DNA of 37,616 nucleotides from Streptomyces hyderabadensis (GTDB lineage Bacteria; Actinomycetota; Actinomycetes; Streptomycetales; Streptomycetaceae): the NCBI RefSeq assembly GCF_020404845.1, contig NZ_JAIOJZ010000062.1, positions 1-37,616 on the forward strand, written 5' to 3'. Positions 16,748 to 24,605 of this stretch are shown here, piece by piece. A program made the translations under genes and the position numbers. Positions within the stretch are counted from its first letter, which is position 1. Each line of letters starts with the position of its first letter. The notes beneath the pieces are model-generated. The model did no database searches. It was not told the DNA's origin and worked only from the letters and a program-made list of their open reading frames with translations.

Positions 16748-18106
16748 GTGCACATAGGCATGCGTAGATCGGCGGCGGCAACCGTCCTCGCCCTCGCCGT
16801 CTCCTTGGCCGCGGCCGACATCGCGGGCGCTGCCGAAGCTCCGACGGCCGCCAACGGCTCGTACGTCGACGTCGAGTACTTTCCGGAGCCGACCGGCGAG
16901 GGCGCGCGTACCAGCGTCCCGACGGACAGCCCGCACACGCAACGGGCCCGGCCGACCGCGTCCGACTCCCGCCAACGCGGCACCGCCACCGACTCCGAGG
17001 ACGGAGAGGTCGTCCCGCTCGCCGAGACCGGCCCGACCGCCGACCGCCTCGACGTCACCATCATCGGCGACGGCTACACCGCCGCGGAGCAGGACGACTT
17101 CCTCGAGGACGCCCGTACGAAGTGGGACGAGGTCACCGACATCGACCCGTACAGGAGCTACGAGGGCCTCTTCAACGTCTGGGCCGTGCAGGCCGTCTCC
17201 GAGGACTCGGGCGTCACCGGCGACCCGACCCGGGACGTCGTCAGGAACACCGCGCTCGGCTCGTACTTCTGGTGCGGCGAGACGGAGCGCCTGATCTGTG
17301 TCGACCTCGACAGGACGAAGACCTACGCGGACCGGGCCCCCGCGACCGACCTCGTCATCGTGGTCTCCAACTCCGCCAAGTACGGCGGCGCCGGCTACTC
17401 CGGCCTCGCGGCGGACTACGGCTACGACGGCGTCTCCACGCTCTCCTCCGACAACGACCGCTCCACCCTGATCGCCGCCCACGAGATGGCCCACTCCAGA
17501 GGCCTCCTGGCGGACGAGTACCAGTACGCGGGCTACGGCGACTACCCCCACCCCGAACCGGTGTACCCCAATGCCTCGATCCTGACCGCGGACCGCATGG
17601 CCGCACAGCGCACCAAATGGGCGGCATGGCTCGGCGAGCCCGACCCGAGCGGTGGGGTGGTCGGCACCTACGAGGGCGCCGACTACTACGAGTACGGGGT
17701 CTACCGTCCCACGGAGGACTCCATCATGCGCTCGCTGAACACCGACCGGTTCAACCTCCCGGGCCGCGAGGCGATGATCGCGGGCTTCTACCGCTCCGCC
17801 AACGCCCTCACCCCGCTGCGGAACACCGCCGTCAAGGCCACCCGCCTCACCCGCCTCTCCGTCGGACTCGCCGACCTGGGCCCGGACACGGGTCTCTCCC
17901 GCCCGCAGCTCCGCTGGTACGTCGACGGGCGCGAGGCACGACAGGCCCGCGGCAGGACGTCCGTCCTCCCGGCGTCCCTCGGCGTCCCGTCCGACCGGCG
18001 CACCCACAAGGTGACCGCCACGGTGGTCGACACGACGACCGCCGTCCGCAGCGGCGCCGTACGGGACCTCACGTCCAACTCGGCTACCTGGACAGTGAGT
18101 CGGTGA
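16748..18106 (+). CDS. Secreted M64 (IgA peptidase-like) metallopeptidase
   Basis: A 452-residue exported protease. The signal peptide (about 1-27) is followed by a propeptide-like stretch and the M64 catalytic domain (about 90-350), beginning with IIGDGYTAAEQDDF. The zinc site is H245-E246-M-A-H249, followed by ADEY (D256, E257), the normal arrangement for this family. A C-terminal beta-rich domain (about 355-452) may bind substrate. Protein substrate unknown; an environmental or developmental protease is plausible. The GTG at 16748 follows GGGGAG by 5 bases and was preferred to a TTG far upstream, which lies on the promoter. The stop is only 1 bp from that of the convergent PPOX gene. Confidence 0.83.
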   Translation: MHIGMRRSAAATVLALAVSLAAADIAGAAEAPTAANGSYVDVEYFPEPTGEGARTSVPTDSPHTQRARPTASDSRQRGTATDSEDGEVVPLAETGPTADRLDVTIIGDGYTAAEQDDFLEDARTKWDEVTDIDPYRSYEGLFNVWAVQAVSEDSGVTGDPTRDVVRNTALGSYFWCGETERLICVDLDRTKTYADRAPATDLVIVVSNSAKYGGAGYSGLAADYGYDGVSTLSSDNDRSTLIAAHEMAHSRGLLADEYQYAGYGDYPHPEPVYPNASILTADRMAAQRTKWAAWLGEPDPSGGVVGTYEGADYYEYGVYRPTEDSIMRSLNTDRFNLPGREAMIAGFYRSANALTPLRNTAVKATRLTRLSVGLADLGPDTGLSRPQLRWYVDGREARQARGRTSVLPASLGVPSDRRTHKVTATVVDTTTAVRSGAVRDLTSNSATWTVSR

Positions 18107-18107
18107 C

Positions 18108-18683
18108 TCAGAACGTCCACCGCGTATGACTGTAGACGCCGTCGTCCCGGCCGAACCCGTACGCGGTGACCGGGGCCACCGCGAACAGCACCGCGTCCGA
18201 GCGCCGCATGGCGTCCCCGATGCCGTGGAAGGTGCCGTCGGCCGCGGTGATGTGCGCCCCGTACTTCGCCTCGTACGCCGCGATCACCTCCTCCAGCACC
18301 GCAGGGTCGCCGACCGGCTCGGCCTCGCCCTCGACGACGAGGTCGAACCCCTCGGTGAGTGAGTTCCCGCCCGTGAGCAGTGCGCAGTGCGCGTCGTGCG
18401 CGAGGTTCCGGGCCTTCTGCTCGCCCGGCCCGGTCGAGAAATACAGCACACCGTCGTGCCACGCCGCGATCACCGGCGTGATGTGCGGCCCGCCACCGGG
18501 CCGCATCGTGACCGCCCAGAAGATCTCGGCCGTCTCCACCCGCCGCCGGGCCTCGGCCCACTCGGTGGCGGTGACGTCCTCGGCGCCGGGGCGGGGATGG
18601 AGTGCTGAGCTGTAGCGGGCGTCGAGCTCGGTCTTGGGCTGTTCGGTCGTGTGCTGCTCGGCGGTAGGTCGTTGCAGGGACAT
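18108..18683 (-). CDS. PPOX-fold (pyridoxamine 5'-phosphate oxidase family) protein
   Basis: A 191-residue protein with a split-barrel flavin-binding fold of the pyridoxamine-phosphate-oxidase superfamily. Characteristic segments are FWAVTMRPGGGPHITPVIAAWHDGVLYFSTG, QKARNLAHDAHCALLTG and the C-terminal AYGFGRD..THTRW-like motif. In actinobacteria such proteins bind FMN, F420 or haem; which one applies here is not determinable. The ATG at 18683 follows AAGGAG. It converges on the M64 gene with a 1-bp gap, so no terminator fits between them and the two transcripts must overlap. Confidence 0.8.
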   Translation of the reverse strand: MSLQRPTAEQHTTEQPKTELDARYSSALHPRPGAEDVTATEWAEARRRVETAEIFWAVTMRPGGGPHITPVIAAWHDGVLYFSTGPGEQKARNLAHDAHCALLTGGNSLTEGFDLVVEGEAEPVGDPAVLEEVIAAYEAKYGAHITAADGTFHGIGDAMRRSDAVLFAVAPVTAYGFGRDDGVYSHTRWTF

Positions 18684-18775
18684 GGCGGACTCCTTGCTCT
18701 CTTGTCCGTAACGACTGCCGGCCGGGCCTGAAATCATCGGTGGGCCGGACGGGGGTACGTCCGACGCCGCGATCC

Positions 18776-19639
18776 TCACCCCCTGGCAGGCGAGCCCCCG
18801 GCACCGGGCCCCGGGACCAGGAACGGTTCGAGGAGGCTGAGGAGCCTGTCGGGGCGGTGCAGCGGGACGATGTGGCCGCAGTCGTCGATCACGTGACCCA
18901 CGAGGTGATCGGCGACCGGTCGCAGTTGTCGTTCGAGGGCCCGGCCCACCGGGTGAGCACCCACGGCCATCGTCGGGACGGTCAACCGCCCGTCGGCGAC
19001 CGCCTCCGCGATCTGCTCGCGGCTCGTGGGCAGCGCCCGGTAGTACGAGAAGGCGCAGCGCAGGGCCTCGGCGCCGGTGTACGCCCGCACGAAGGCGTCC
19101 CGCACATCGGGACCGACGCCCTCCCCGAGGGTTCCGGCGCCCAGGAACCAGTCGACGTACCGGGCCTCGTGCCCGGTCAGCACCGTCTCCGCGAGACCGG
19201 GCACCGCGTGGAAGCCGAACCACCAGGGTGGCCCCTGGGCGAGGAACTCCTCCGCCCCCGGCAGCCCGCCCAGAAGTGATTCCATCAGCACGAGCCGCCC
19301 GACGAGGTCCGGCCGTCGCATGGCGAGCAGGAACGCGGGCGGGGTCCCGGCATCGATCCCCACGACGGCCGCCGAGCGCACTTGGAGGGCGTCCAGCAGC
19401 GCTTCCGCGTCGGACGCCAGCGTGCCCGCGTCGTAGCCGTCCGCCGCACGCGTGCTGGCCCCCGCGCCCCGCATGTCCGGTGCGATGACGCGATGGCGTT
19501 CGGCCAGGGGGCCCATGACGCGGGTCCACAGCCGCCAGGTGTGCGGGAAGCCGTGCAGCAGGAGCACGGCGGGGCCCTCGCCCTGGAGGGCCACGTTCAG
19601 TTCGATGCCGTTGACCGCGACGCGGCGGAGTACGGGCAC
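18776..19639 (-). CDS. Alpha/beta hydrolase, epoxide hydrolase-like
   Basis: A 287-residue cytoplasmic hydrolase. It has the oxyanion HGFPHTWRLW motif, APDMRGAGAS, and VVGIDAG, where D96 takes the nucleophile position; together with the late GHIVPLH histidine this points to an epoxide-hydrolase or dehalogenase-like enzyme rather than a serine esterase. The GTG at 19639 was chosen because GGGGGA lies 5 bases upstream; an ATG at 19684 would add 15 residues and run into the repeats shared with the divergent HxlR gene. Probable target of that regulator. Substrate unknown. Confidence 0.78.
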   Translation of the reverse strand: MPVLRRVAVNGIELNVALQGEGPAVLLLHGFPHTWRLWTRVMGPLAERHRVIAPDMRGAGASTRAADGYDAGTLASDAEALLDALQVRSAAVVGIDAGTPPAFLLAMRRPDLVGRLVLMESLLGGLPGAEEFLAQGPPWWFGFHAVPGLAETVLTGHEARYVDWFLGAGTLGEGVGPDVRDAFVRAYTGAEALRCAFSYYRALPTSREQIAEAVADGRLTVPTMAVGAHPVGRALERQLRPVADHLVGHVIDDCGHIVPLHRPDRLLSLLEPFLVPGPGAGGSPARG

Positions 19640-19663
19640 AGGGATCCCCCGGAGGTGAGCGGT

Positions 19664-19705
19664 GGTAACCAATGGTGACAACAAAACGGTAGGTAACTAT
19701 GGTGG
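19664..19705. promoter_or_regulatory. Repeated HxlR-type operator between hydrolase and regulator genes
   Basis: GGTAACCAATGGTG (19664-19677) and GGTAACTATGGTG (19692-19704) form a direct repeat with 28-bp period. The first lies in a 15-bp imperfect palindrome, GTAACCAATGGTGAC (19665-19679); the second contains the dyad TAGGTAACTA (19691-19700). TATGGT (19698-19703) is a possible -10 for the rightward gene. The arrangement suits a dimeric regulator controlling both divergent genes. Confidence 0.55.
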
Positions 19706-19747
19706 GGGAGCCAAGACCGCACTTCTGCGACAGGTGGTGAGCCACAG

Positions 19748-20155
19748 GTGACCTCCTCCTCGACCTCCGGGGCGCCGCGATCCCCGGACGGCGACCGGGG
19801 CGACCTGTTCGACCCGGGGTGCCCCACGCGCCGCCTCCTCGACCGGATCGGCACCAAGTGGACGTCCATGGCCGTCAAGGTGCTGGCCGAGGCGTCCCCG
19901 GAGGAGGTGCGGTTCGCGGAACTGCAGCGCAGCATGACCGGCATCTCGCAGAAGATGCTGTCGGCCACCCTCCAGGGCCTCGCCCGCGACGGCCTGGTCG
20001 GCCGCCGGGTCGAGGCGACCGTCCCGCCGCGCGTGTACTACCGGCTCACCCCGCTCGGCCTGACCCTGGAGGAGCCACTGGCCGCGCTGCGTGAGTGGGC
20101 CGAGGCGCACATGGCCGAGGTGGACCGCGCCAACCGGCGCGACGAGGCGTCCTGA
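19748..20155 (+). CDS. HxlR-family winged helix regulator
   Basis: A 135-residue DNA-binding protein of the HxlR family. The family pattern is clear: CPTRRLLDRIGTKWT at residues 26-40, RFAELQRSMTGISQKMLSATLQGLARDGLV (helix-turn-helix and recognition helix) and the wing R..YRLTPLG. It lacks an extra sensor domain; HxlR proteins often sense aldehydes or redox changes. It is divergent from the alpha/beta hydrolase gene across 108 bp containing repeated dyads, so it most likely regulates both. GTG start. Confidence 0.88.
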   Translation: MTSSSTSGAPRSPDGDRGDLFDPGCPTRRLLDRIGTKWTSMAVKVLAEASPEEVRFAELQRSMTGISQKMLSATLQGLARDGLVGRRVEATVPPRVYYRLTPLGLTLEEPLAALREWAEAHMAEVDRANRRDEAS

Positions 20156-20164
20156 CGCGCGCCC

Positions 20165-21394
20165 TCAGGCATGCGCCAGCCACTTGAGATAGCCGCGTCG
20201 TCGTCGCCCTCGGACTAGCCGTTCGAGGACCAGGGCGACGGCGGGGGAGTAGGGCGGCCGGGACGGCTTGCCGTGGCCCAGGCGGGCCAGTCGGCGTGCG
20301 GTGAGGGACTGGAGGGCCGCGGCTGCCAGCGTCTTGTTCCGCAGCCGGGTACGGGGCGGTTCGGCCCGGGCGTCATGACCGGCGAGCCACTGCCCGGGCA
20401 GTGCGGGCTCGACGGCCAGCGCCGTCGCCAGCCCCGCCACGGCGACGCCGGAGTCGAGCACTTCCTGGGCCACCGCACGCCGCCGGATTCCGCCGGTCAG
20501 CATCAGCGGCAGCGGCGAGGTGGTGAGCAGCTGTTCGGCGAGCGTCAGGAAGTACGCCTCCCGGGCCAGGGTGCGGCCGTCCGCGGGGAAGCCGGCGGTG
20601 GCCAGGCTCTCGATGCTGCCGCCGGACAGCTCGACCAGGTCGGTCCCCGCGTCGGCGAGCATCTTGATCACGTCCCGCGCGTCGTCGGTGTCGAAGCCGC
20701 CGCGCTGGAAGTCGGCCGAGTTCAGTTTGACCGCGACCGCGAAGCCGGTACCGGCTCTCTCACGGACCGCGCCCACGACGTCGAGCAGCAGGCGCGCGCG
20801 GTTGGCAAGGCTGCCGCCCCAGCGGTCGTCGCGCCGGTTCACCAGGGGCGAGAGGAACTGGGAGAGGAGATAGCCGTGCGCGGCGTGGATCTCCACTCCG
20901 TCGAAGCCGGCCTCCCGCGCCCGCCGCGCGGTCACGGCGAACCGTTCCACCGTCTCGTCGATGTCCCGGGCGGTCATCGCCCGGGGGATGGGGTACATGC
21001 CGGACAGGCCGCCCACGTCGACCGGCACCGCCGAGGGCGCCCAGGTGGTGCGGGCGAGGTCCTTGGGGACCACGCGCCCGGGGTGGTTGATCTGCATCCA
21101 GAACCGGCCGCCCGCGGCTTGCCCGGCCGCCGCCCAGCGCCGGAAGGGCTCCAGCGGCGTGTCCCGCTCCAGGACGACGTCGCCGGGCTGGGCGACCGCC
21201 CGCCGGTCGACCATGACGTGGCCGGTGATCAGGAGCCCGGCACCTCCCGCGGCCAGCCGGCGGTAGAGCGTGGCGAGCGCGGCCCCGGGCAGTTGCCCCG
21301 GCTCGGCCAGCAACTCCTCCGTCGCCGCCTTCGCGATCCGGTTGGGCAGCAGGGCGCCGCCGGGCAGCCGGAGCGGTTCGCTCAGCAGGGTCAT
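20165..21394 (-). CDS. Old Yellow Enzyme-family NAD(P)H:flavin oxidoreductase
   Basis: A 409-residue FMN enzyme of the NADH:flavin oxidoreductase/OYE family, expected to reduce activated C=C bonds. Signatures are the N-terminal PNRIAKAATEE, the QINHPGR FMN segment and FDGVEIHAAHGYLLSQFLSP followed by NRRDDRWGGS. The C-terminus (about 360-409) has a basic extension. The ATG at 21394 lies 5 bases after GGGGAG and overlaps the preceding SDR stop (GTGATGA; a GTG 3 bases earlier is the alternative), so it is translationally coupled to the SDR. Both probably answer to the MarR protein beyond. Confidence 0.87.
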   Translation of the reverse strand: MTLLSEPLRLPGGALLPNRIAKAATEELLAEPGQLPGAALATLYRRLAAGGAGLLITGHVMVDRRAVAQPGDVVLERDTPLEPFRRWAAAGQAAGGRFWMQINHPGRVVPKDLARTTWAPSAVPVDVGGLSGMYPIPRAMTARDIDETVERFAVTARRAREAGFDGVEIHAAHGYLLSQFLSPLVNRRDDRWGGSLANRARLLLDVVGAVRERAGTGFAVAVKLNSADFQRGGFDTDDARDVIKMLADAGTDLVELSGGSIESLATAGFPADGRTLAREAYFLTLAEQLLTTSPLPLMLTGGIRRRAVAQEVLDSGVAVAGLATALAVEPALPGQWLAGHDARAEPPRTRLRNKTLAAAALQSLTARRLARLGHGKPSRPPYSPAVALVLERLVRGRRRRGYLKWLAHA

Positions 21395-22221
21395 CACCGC
21401 TCCCCGGCGGCGGGGTCGAGATCGCTGACGTCGTGGAATCCCAGCCGGCGGTTGAGACCCCCCGTCAGGCGCGTGACCGTGGTGCGGGGAAGCACCCGCG
21501 AGGCCCAGACTCCGGCCCGCTGGGAGGCGCGACCGGGGAAGGAGACCGACCGGCCGCGGGCGAAGTCGTCGAGGGTCCGGGCGGCCACGTCGGCGGGTGC
21601 GTCCGTGAACCTCGGGTCCATGGAGGCGGTCGTACCGTCGAAGAATCCGGTGGCGGTGGCTCCGGGGTGGGCCGCCATCACCCGTACGCCGGTGCCGCGG
21701 ACCTCCTCGGCGAGCGCCTCGGTGAACGACAGCACGAACGCCTTGGTGGCGGCGTAGCTCGCCTGGTACGGCATGGGCTGGAAGGCGGCGGTGGAGGCGA
21801 TGTTGACGATGCCGCCGCGGCCGCGTTCCACCATGCGGGCGCCCAGGAGGTGGACCAGGCCGACCAGCGCGGTGACGTTCACGTCGACGGACCGGAGGGT
21901 GGGCGCGAGGGGACGGCTGAGGAAGGGCCCCACCGCCCCCGTCCCGGCGTTGTTGACCAGGAGGTCCACGTCCAGACCGAGTCCGTCGACGGCCTCGACG
22001 ACCCGCTGCGGCGAGTGCCGGTCCGACAGGTCCGCGGCGATCACGTCGACGCGCACGGCATGCGCGGTCCGGATCTCGTCGGCGAGCGCGTGCAGCGCGT
22101 CGGCCGAACGGGCGACCAGGACCAAATGGGCCCCTCGGGAGGCGAGTTCGCGTGCGTACGCCTCGCCCAGCCCCTTCGATGCGCCGGTGACCAGGGCGGT
22201 GGTGTGCGTGTAGTCGTGCAT
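21394..22221 (-). CDS. Short-chain dehydrogenase/reductase
   Basis: A 275-residue classical-type SDR. The nucleotide-binding TGASKGLG motif is near residue 13, the NNAG motif is present as LLVNNAGTG, and the active site has S (NIASTAAF) with Y-x-x-x-K (YAATK). It is first in a two-gene operon with the OYE-family enzyme, suggesting stepwise reduction of an enone or carbonyl compound. The gene begins 132 bp from the divergent MarR gene, across two palindromes likely to be MarR operators. Confidence 0.88.
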   Translation of the reverse strand: MHDYTHTTALVTGASKGLGEAYARELASRGAHLVLVARSADALHALADEIRTAHAVRVDVIAADLSDRHSPQRVVEAVDGLGLDVDLLVNNAGTGAVGPFLSRPLAPTLRSVDVNVTALVGLVHLLGARMVERGRGGIVNIASTAAFQPMPYQASYAATKAFVLSFTEALAEEVRGTGVRVMAAHPGATATGFFDGTTASMDPRFTDAPADVAARTLDDFARGRSVSFPGRASQRAGVWASRVLPRTTVTRLTGGLNRRLGFHDVSDLDPAAGER

Positions 22222-22281
22222 GGGTGAGTGCTTCCTGTGCGGCCGGATGAAGGCATGGAGGAGCAGCCCGTCGCCAGATGC

Positions 22282-22346
22282 TTCGAGCCTCGAATCAATT
22301 GGTCCTCAACATACACTTCGAGGCTCGAAGTAAATAGGGGTACGAT
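22282..22346. promoter_or_regulatory. Paired MarR operators and leaderless marR promoter
   Basis: TTCGAGCCTCGAA (22282-22294) is a perfect 13-bp palindrome. ACTTCGAGGCTCGAAGT (22315-22331) is a perfect 17-bp palindrome with the same core. Their centres are 35 bp apart. TACGAT (22341-22346) fits a -10 for a leaderless transcript starting at the ATG at 22353, with TTCGAG (22317-22322, 18-bp spacing) as -35 inside the second operator, so binding would shut off marR itself. Confidence 0.75.
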
Positions 22347-22352
22347 GCGGCC

Positions 22353-22808
22353 ATGACGCGAAGCACCCTCGAGACGGCGGTGGCGGCGAACCACGAGCTG
22401 TTCATGCAGACCGGTGACCGCATCGAGTCCGTCCTCGCGGAGTTCGGGCTGACCCCCGCGACCGCTCAGGCACTCTGGGCCATCGACCCGACCGAGGCGC
22501 CGCCCTCGATGAAGTCGCTGGCCGCACGCCTGTACTGCAACGCGCCCAACCTCAGCTTCGTCATGAACCAGCTCACCGACCGTGGCCTCGTCGAACGCTC
22601 CGCCGACCCTTCCGACCGCCGTTCACGGGTGGTGGCGCTGACCGAGGACGGGCGGCGCGTGCGGTCGGCGGTCATCGAGGCGACCCTGGCGCTGACGCCG
22701 TTCGCCGGGCTGACCGACGACGAACTGCGTCAGCTGGTGCAACTGCTCGGGAAGGCCCTCGGCCGGGGCGGCACCGGGGGACCGCCGCAGGCACCTGCGG
22801 CGTCCTAG
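22353..22808 (+). CDS. MarR-family regulator
   Basis: A 151-residue winged helix protein. The recognition region SMKSLAARLYCNAPNLSFVMNQLTDRGLVER (about 50-80) and the wing DPSDRRSRVVALTEDGRRV are typical. No ribosome binding site precedes the ATG and a -10 sits at leaderless distance. It should repress itself and the divergent SDR-OYE operon through the TTCGAG-CTCGAA palindromes and be released by a small lipophilic or oxidised ligand. Its TAG stop lies within a CTAG that also supplies the stop of the convergent gene on the other strand, so the two genes overlap by 4 bp. Confidence 0.88.
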   Translation: MTRSTLETAVAANHELFMQTGDRIESVLAEFGLTPATAQALWAIDPTEAPPSMKSLAARLYCNAPNLSFVMNQLTDRGLVERSADPSDRRSRVVALTEDGRRVRSAVIEATLALTPFAGLTDDELRQLVQLLGKALGRGGTGGPPQAPAAS

Positions 22809-23332
22809 CCGGCCGCGTGCACCCGCATCACGCGGACGCCACGGCGCTGGAGCCGCGCGACGGTGTAGTGGCGCTGCTTCCACCCGCGCAGGGGGCCGCC
22901 GACCAGCTCCTCGGCCTCCTCGCGACGCAGGTGGCGGTACCTGTTGGTGACGAGCTGCGGTTCGTAACCGGGCACCACGTCGAAACCGTGCACCTCGGTG
23001 AACGACTCGTTGAACCCGGTGGCGGGGAAGTAGGTGATCCAGCGGGCGTGGTCGTCCAGCCGGCTGGGGTGGACCCCGGGCCGGCCGAGCACCAGGTGCG
23101 CCACGATGGCCGTGACCTCCGGGCACTTGTTGGTGATCGAGGCCACGGGGGCGTTCGCCAGGTCGCCCATGACGACGACCGGCTTGCGCGCGCCGCCGGG
23201 ACGGAAGACCCGGACGTGGTAGTTCGCGTGCCCGTACCAGTCAGGCGACCGGTAGGGCAGCGCGTGCTGGTCGATCACCAGGACGGCCTCGTCGGCCGGC
23301 GCGGGCTCGGACGTGCGACGGAACAAGCTCAT
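22805..23332 (-). CDS. Unrecognised 175-residue protein of the CHAT module
   Basis: I do not recognise a family. The start MSLFRR is short, basic and aromatic, like the MAFWRKK start of the TPR protein on the other arm, followed by an acidic Pro/Ala linker and a compact alpha/beta body rich in conserved-looking aromatics and charges (DWYGHANYHV, FPATGFNESF, GWKQRHYTVARL). There is no signal peptide or membrane span. The ATG at 23332 overlaps the stop of the membrane-protein gene by 4 bp (ATGA), so it is translationally coupled and belongs to the three-gene leftward arm. As the last gene of that arm it could be an effector or a partner of the CHAT protease; this is inference only. Confidence 0.7.
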   Translation of the reverse strand: MSLFRRTSEPAPADEAVLVIDQHALPYRSPDWYGHANYHVRVFRPGGARKPVVVMGDLANAPVASITNKCPEVTAIVAHLVLGRPGVHPSRLDDHARWITYFPATGFNESFTEVHGFDVVPGYEPQLVTNRYRHLRREEAEELVGGPLRGWKQRHYTVARLQRRGVRVMRVHAAG

Positions 23333-24219
23333 GTCTGCTTCCTCAGCACGGTCGTGATCTCGGCCCCCACATCCTCGGTGAGCGGCCCCTCGCAGGCGAT
23401 GCCGAGGCTTTCCGCGAGCTGCCGGCCGTGCAGGTCGACGGCCGACTCGGCCAGCTCCGCGAACGACGCGCCCGCGAGCCGCGCCTGGCGCCACGCGGTG
23501 GCGGCCGCGACGGCACCGGCCACCGCCGACGGCCACCACACGGCGCCCACGGCGACGTAACCGACCGCCCATGCCATCAGCCGGGCCGAGGCGGCGAACC
23601 TGGAGCGGGACGCGACGATCTCGCCGCGCACGTCCTCGGCCAGCACGAGCCAGACGCGTGGCCACGCGGAGGTGAGGTCGAGCCGGTAGGCCTGCCAGAC
23701 GCGGGTGTCGACGGCGGCGACCCGGTCGCCGAGCCAGAACGGGTGGTCGGGTGGGGTGAGAGCGATCCGGTTGCGCCGCGCGTTGAGCCGCCGGGCCCGG
23801 GTCGCGGCCGCCGCCGCTCCGGGTGTGCCCTCGGCCCTGGCGATTTCCAGCAGGGCGCGGTTGAACGCCTCGTGCGCGTCCTGCCAGCGCCGTCGGCGCC
23901 GGTCGGCGAGCCGGCGGGGCCGGGTCGCGAGCCACAGCCGCTCCACCGTCGCGCCCAGCCCGGTGGCGGCCAGCCCGAGCCCCGCCGAGGCCGCCAGCAG
24001 GCCGGCCAGGAGGAGGACGAGTGTTCCGGTGTTGCGCAACGCGGGCTCGGCCGACAACTCGTTGAGCCGGGTGAGCAGCAGACCGAAGTCGTCCCAGCGC
24101 CGGTGCCCGAGCGTCACACCGACGGCGGCCACGGCCATCAACAGCACGCTGGGCCCCAGCATCAGGGCGATCCAGCGCTCGGCCAGCTTCCCGCCCAGCG
24201 CCTCCAGGAACCTGGTCAC
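23329..24219 (-). CDS. Multi-pass membrane protein of the CHAT module
   Basis: A 296-residue membrane protein without a family I can name. Hydrophobic spans lie at about 16-37 and 65-89, and a hairpin of one or two spans at about 213-243; a long basic cytosolic-looking segment (95-160, many Arg) separates them. The pattern suggests a membrane anchor or pore-like partner rather than a transporter. The GTG at 24219 overlaps the stop of the upstream small gene by 4 bp (GTGA), and its own stop overlaps the next ATG by 4 bp. It is the middle gene of the leftward arm opposite the CHAT protease gene. Confidence 0.72.
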   Translation of the reverse strand: MTRFLEALGGKLAERWIALMLGPSVLLMAVAAVGVTLGHRRWDDFGLLLTRLNELSAEPALRNTGTLVLLLAGLLAASAGLGLAATGLGATVERLWLATRPRRLADRRRRRWQDAHEAFNRALLEIARAEGTPGAAAAATRARRLNARRNRIALTPPDHPFWLGDRVAAVDTRVWQAYRLDLTSAWPRVWLVLAEDVRGEIVASRSRFAASARLMAWAVGYVAVGAVWWPSAVAGAVAAATAWRQARLAGASFAELAESAVDLHGRQLAESLGIACEGPLTEDVGAEITTVLRKQT

Positions 24220-24584
24220 GACCGCAGCCTGGTGACCACCATCGGCTGCCGCAGCGCCACGCAGAACACCGGCTCCGCGCCCGGCGCCTCGACCCGGGCG
24301 CAGACGCCGGTCGGGCAGGCGAGCACCTCCAGGACACGATGCCCGTCGCCCGCGCCGGGGAACCGTGCGTAGGAACGGGCCGGACTCAGTCCCGCCGCGT
24401 GCCCGGCCCGCAGCAGCAGCATCTCCAACGCGTCCAGGTCGTCGCCGAGTTCGTCCAACGGCGTGCCGTCGCGGACCCGGCAGGCGATGGACTCGGCGAG
24501 CGCCCCGGCCTCTGGCGAGGTCCGGACCGCGTCGGTATCGTCGGCCAGGCGTCGGCACAGCACGGCCAGTTGGTCAGCGGTCAT
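24216..24584 (-). CDS. Small helical protein typical of CHAT/TPR neighbourhoods
   Basis: A 122-residue protein beginning MTADQLAVLCRRLADD, with an acidic, leucine-rich helical N-terminal half (DELGDDLDALEMLLLRAG) and a small beta-rich C-terminal half containing two or three cysteines. From memory it resembles the small proteins that accompany caspase-and-TPR-repeat (CATRA) systems of actinobacteria; I could not verify this. It is the first gene of the leftward arm. Its ATG is 21 bp from the divergent GTG of the CHAT gene and lacks an obvious ribosome binding site, so its mRNA may be leaderless. Confidence 0.68.
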   Translation of the reverse strand: MTADQLAVLCRRLADDTDAVRTSPEAGALAESIACRVRDGTPLDELGDDLDALEMLLLRAGHAAGLSPARSYARFPGAGDGHRVLEVLACPTGVCARVEAPGAEPVFCVALRQPMVVTRLRS

Positions 24585-24605
24585 CGCAGTGAGGATAGTT
24601 GCGCA
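24585..24605. promoter_or_regulatory. 21-bp divergent start region with overlapping -10-like elements
   Basis: Only 21 bp separate the two start codons. GATAGT (24594-24599) sits at leaderless distance from the rightward GTG, and on the other strand TATCCT (24597 down to 24592) sits at leaderless distance from the leftward ATG at 24584; the two overlap. GAGGA (24591-24595) could alternatively be a distant ribosome binding site for the rightward gene. If promoters lie here, both arms cannot be transcribed at once. Confidence 0.45.

Noticed and set aside
19640..19684. Earlier ATG for the alpha/beta hydrolase
   Set aside because: The extension runs over the operator-like repeats and the GTG at 19639 has a well-placed GGGGGA.
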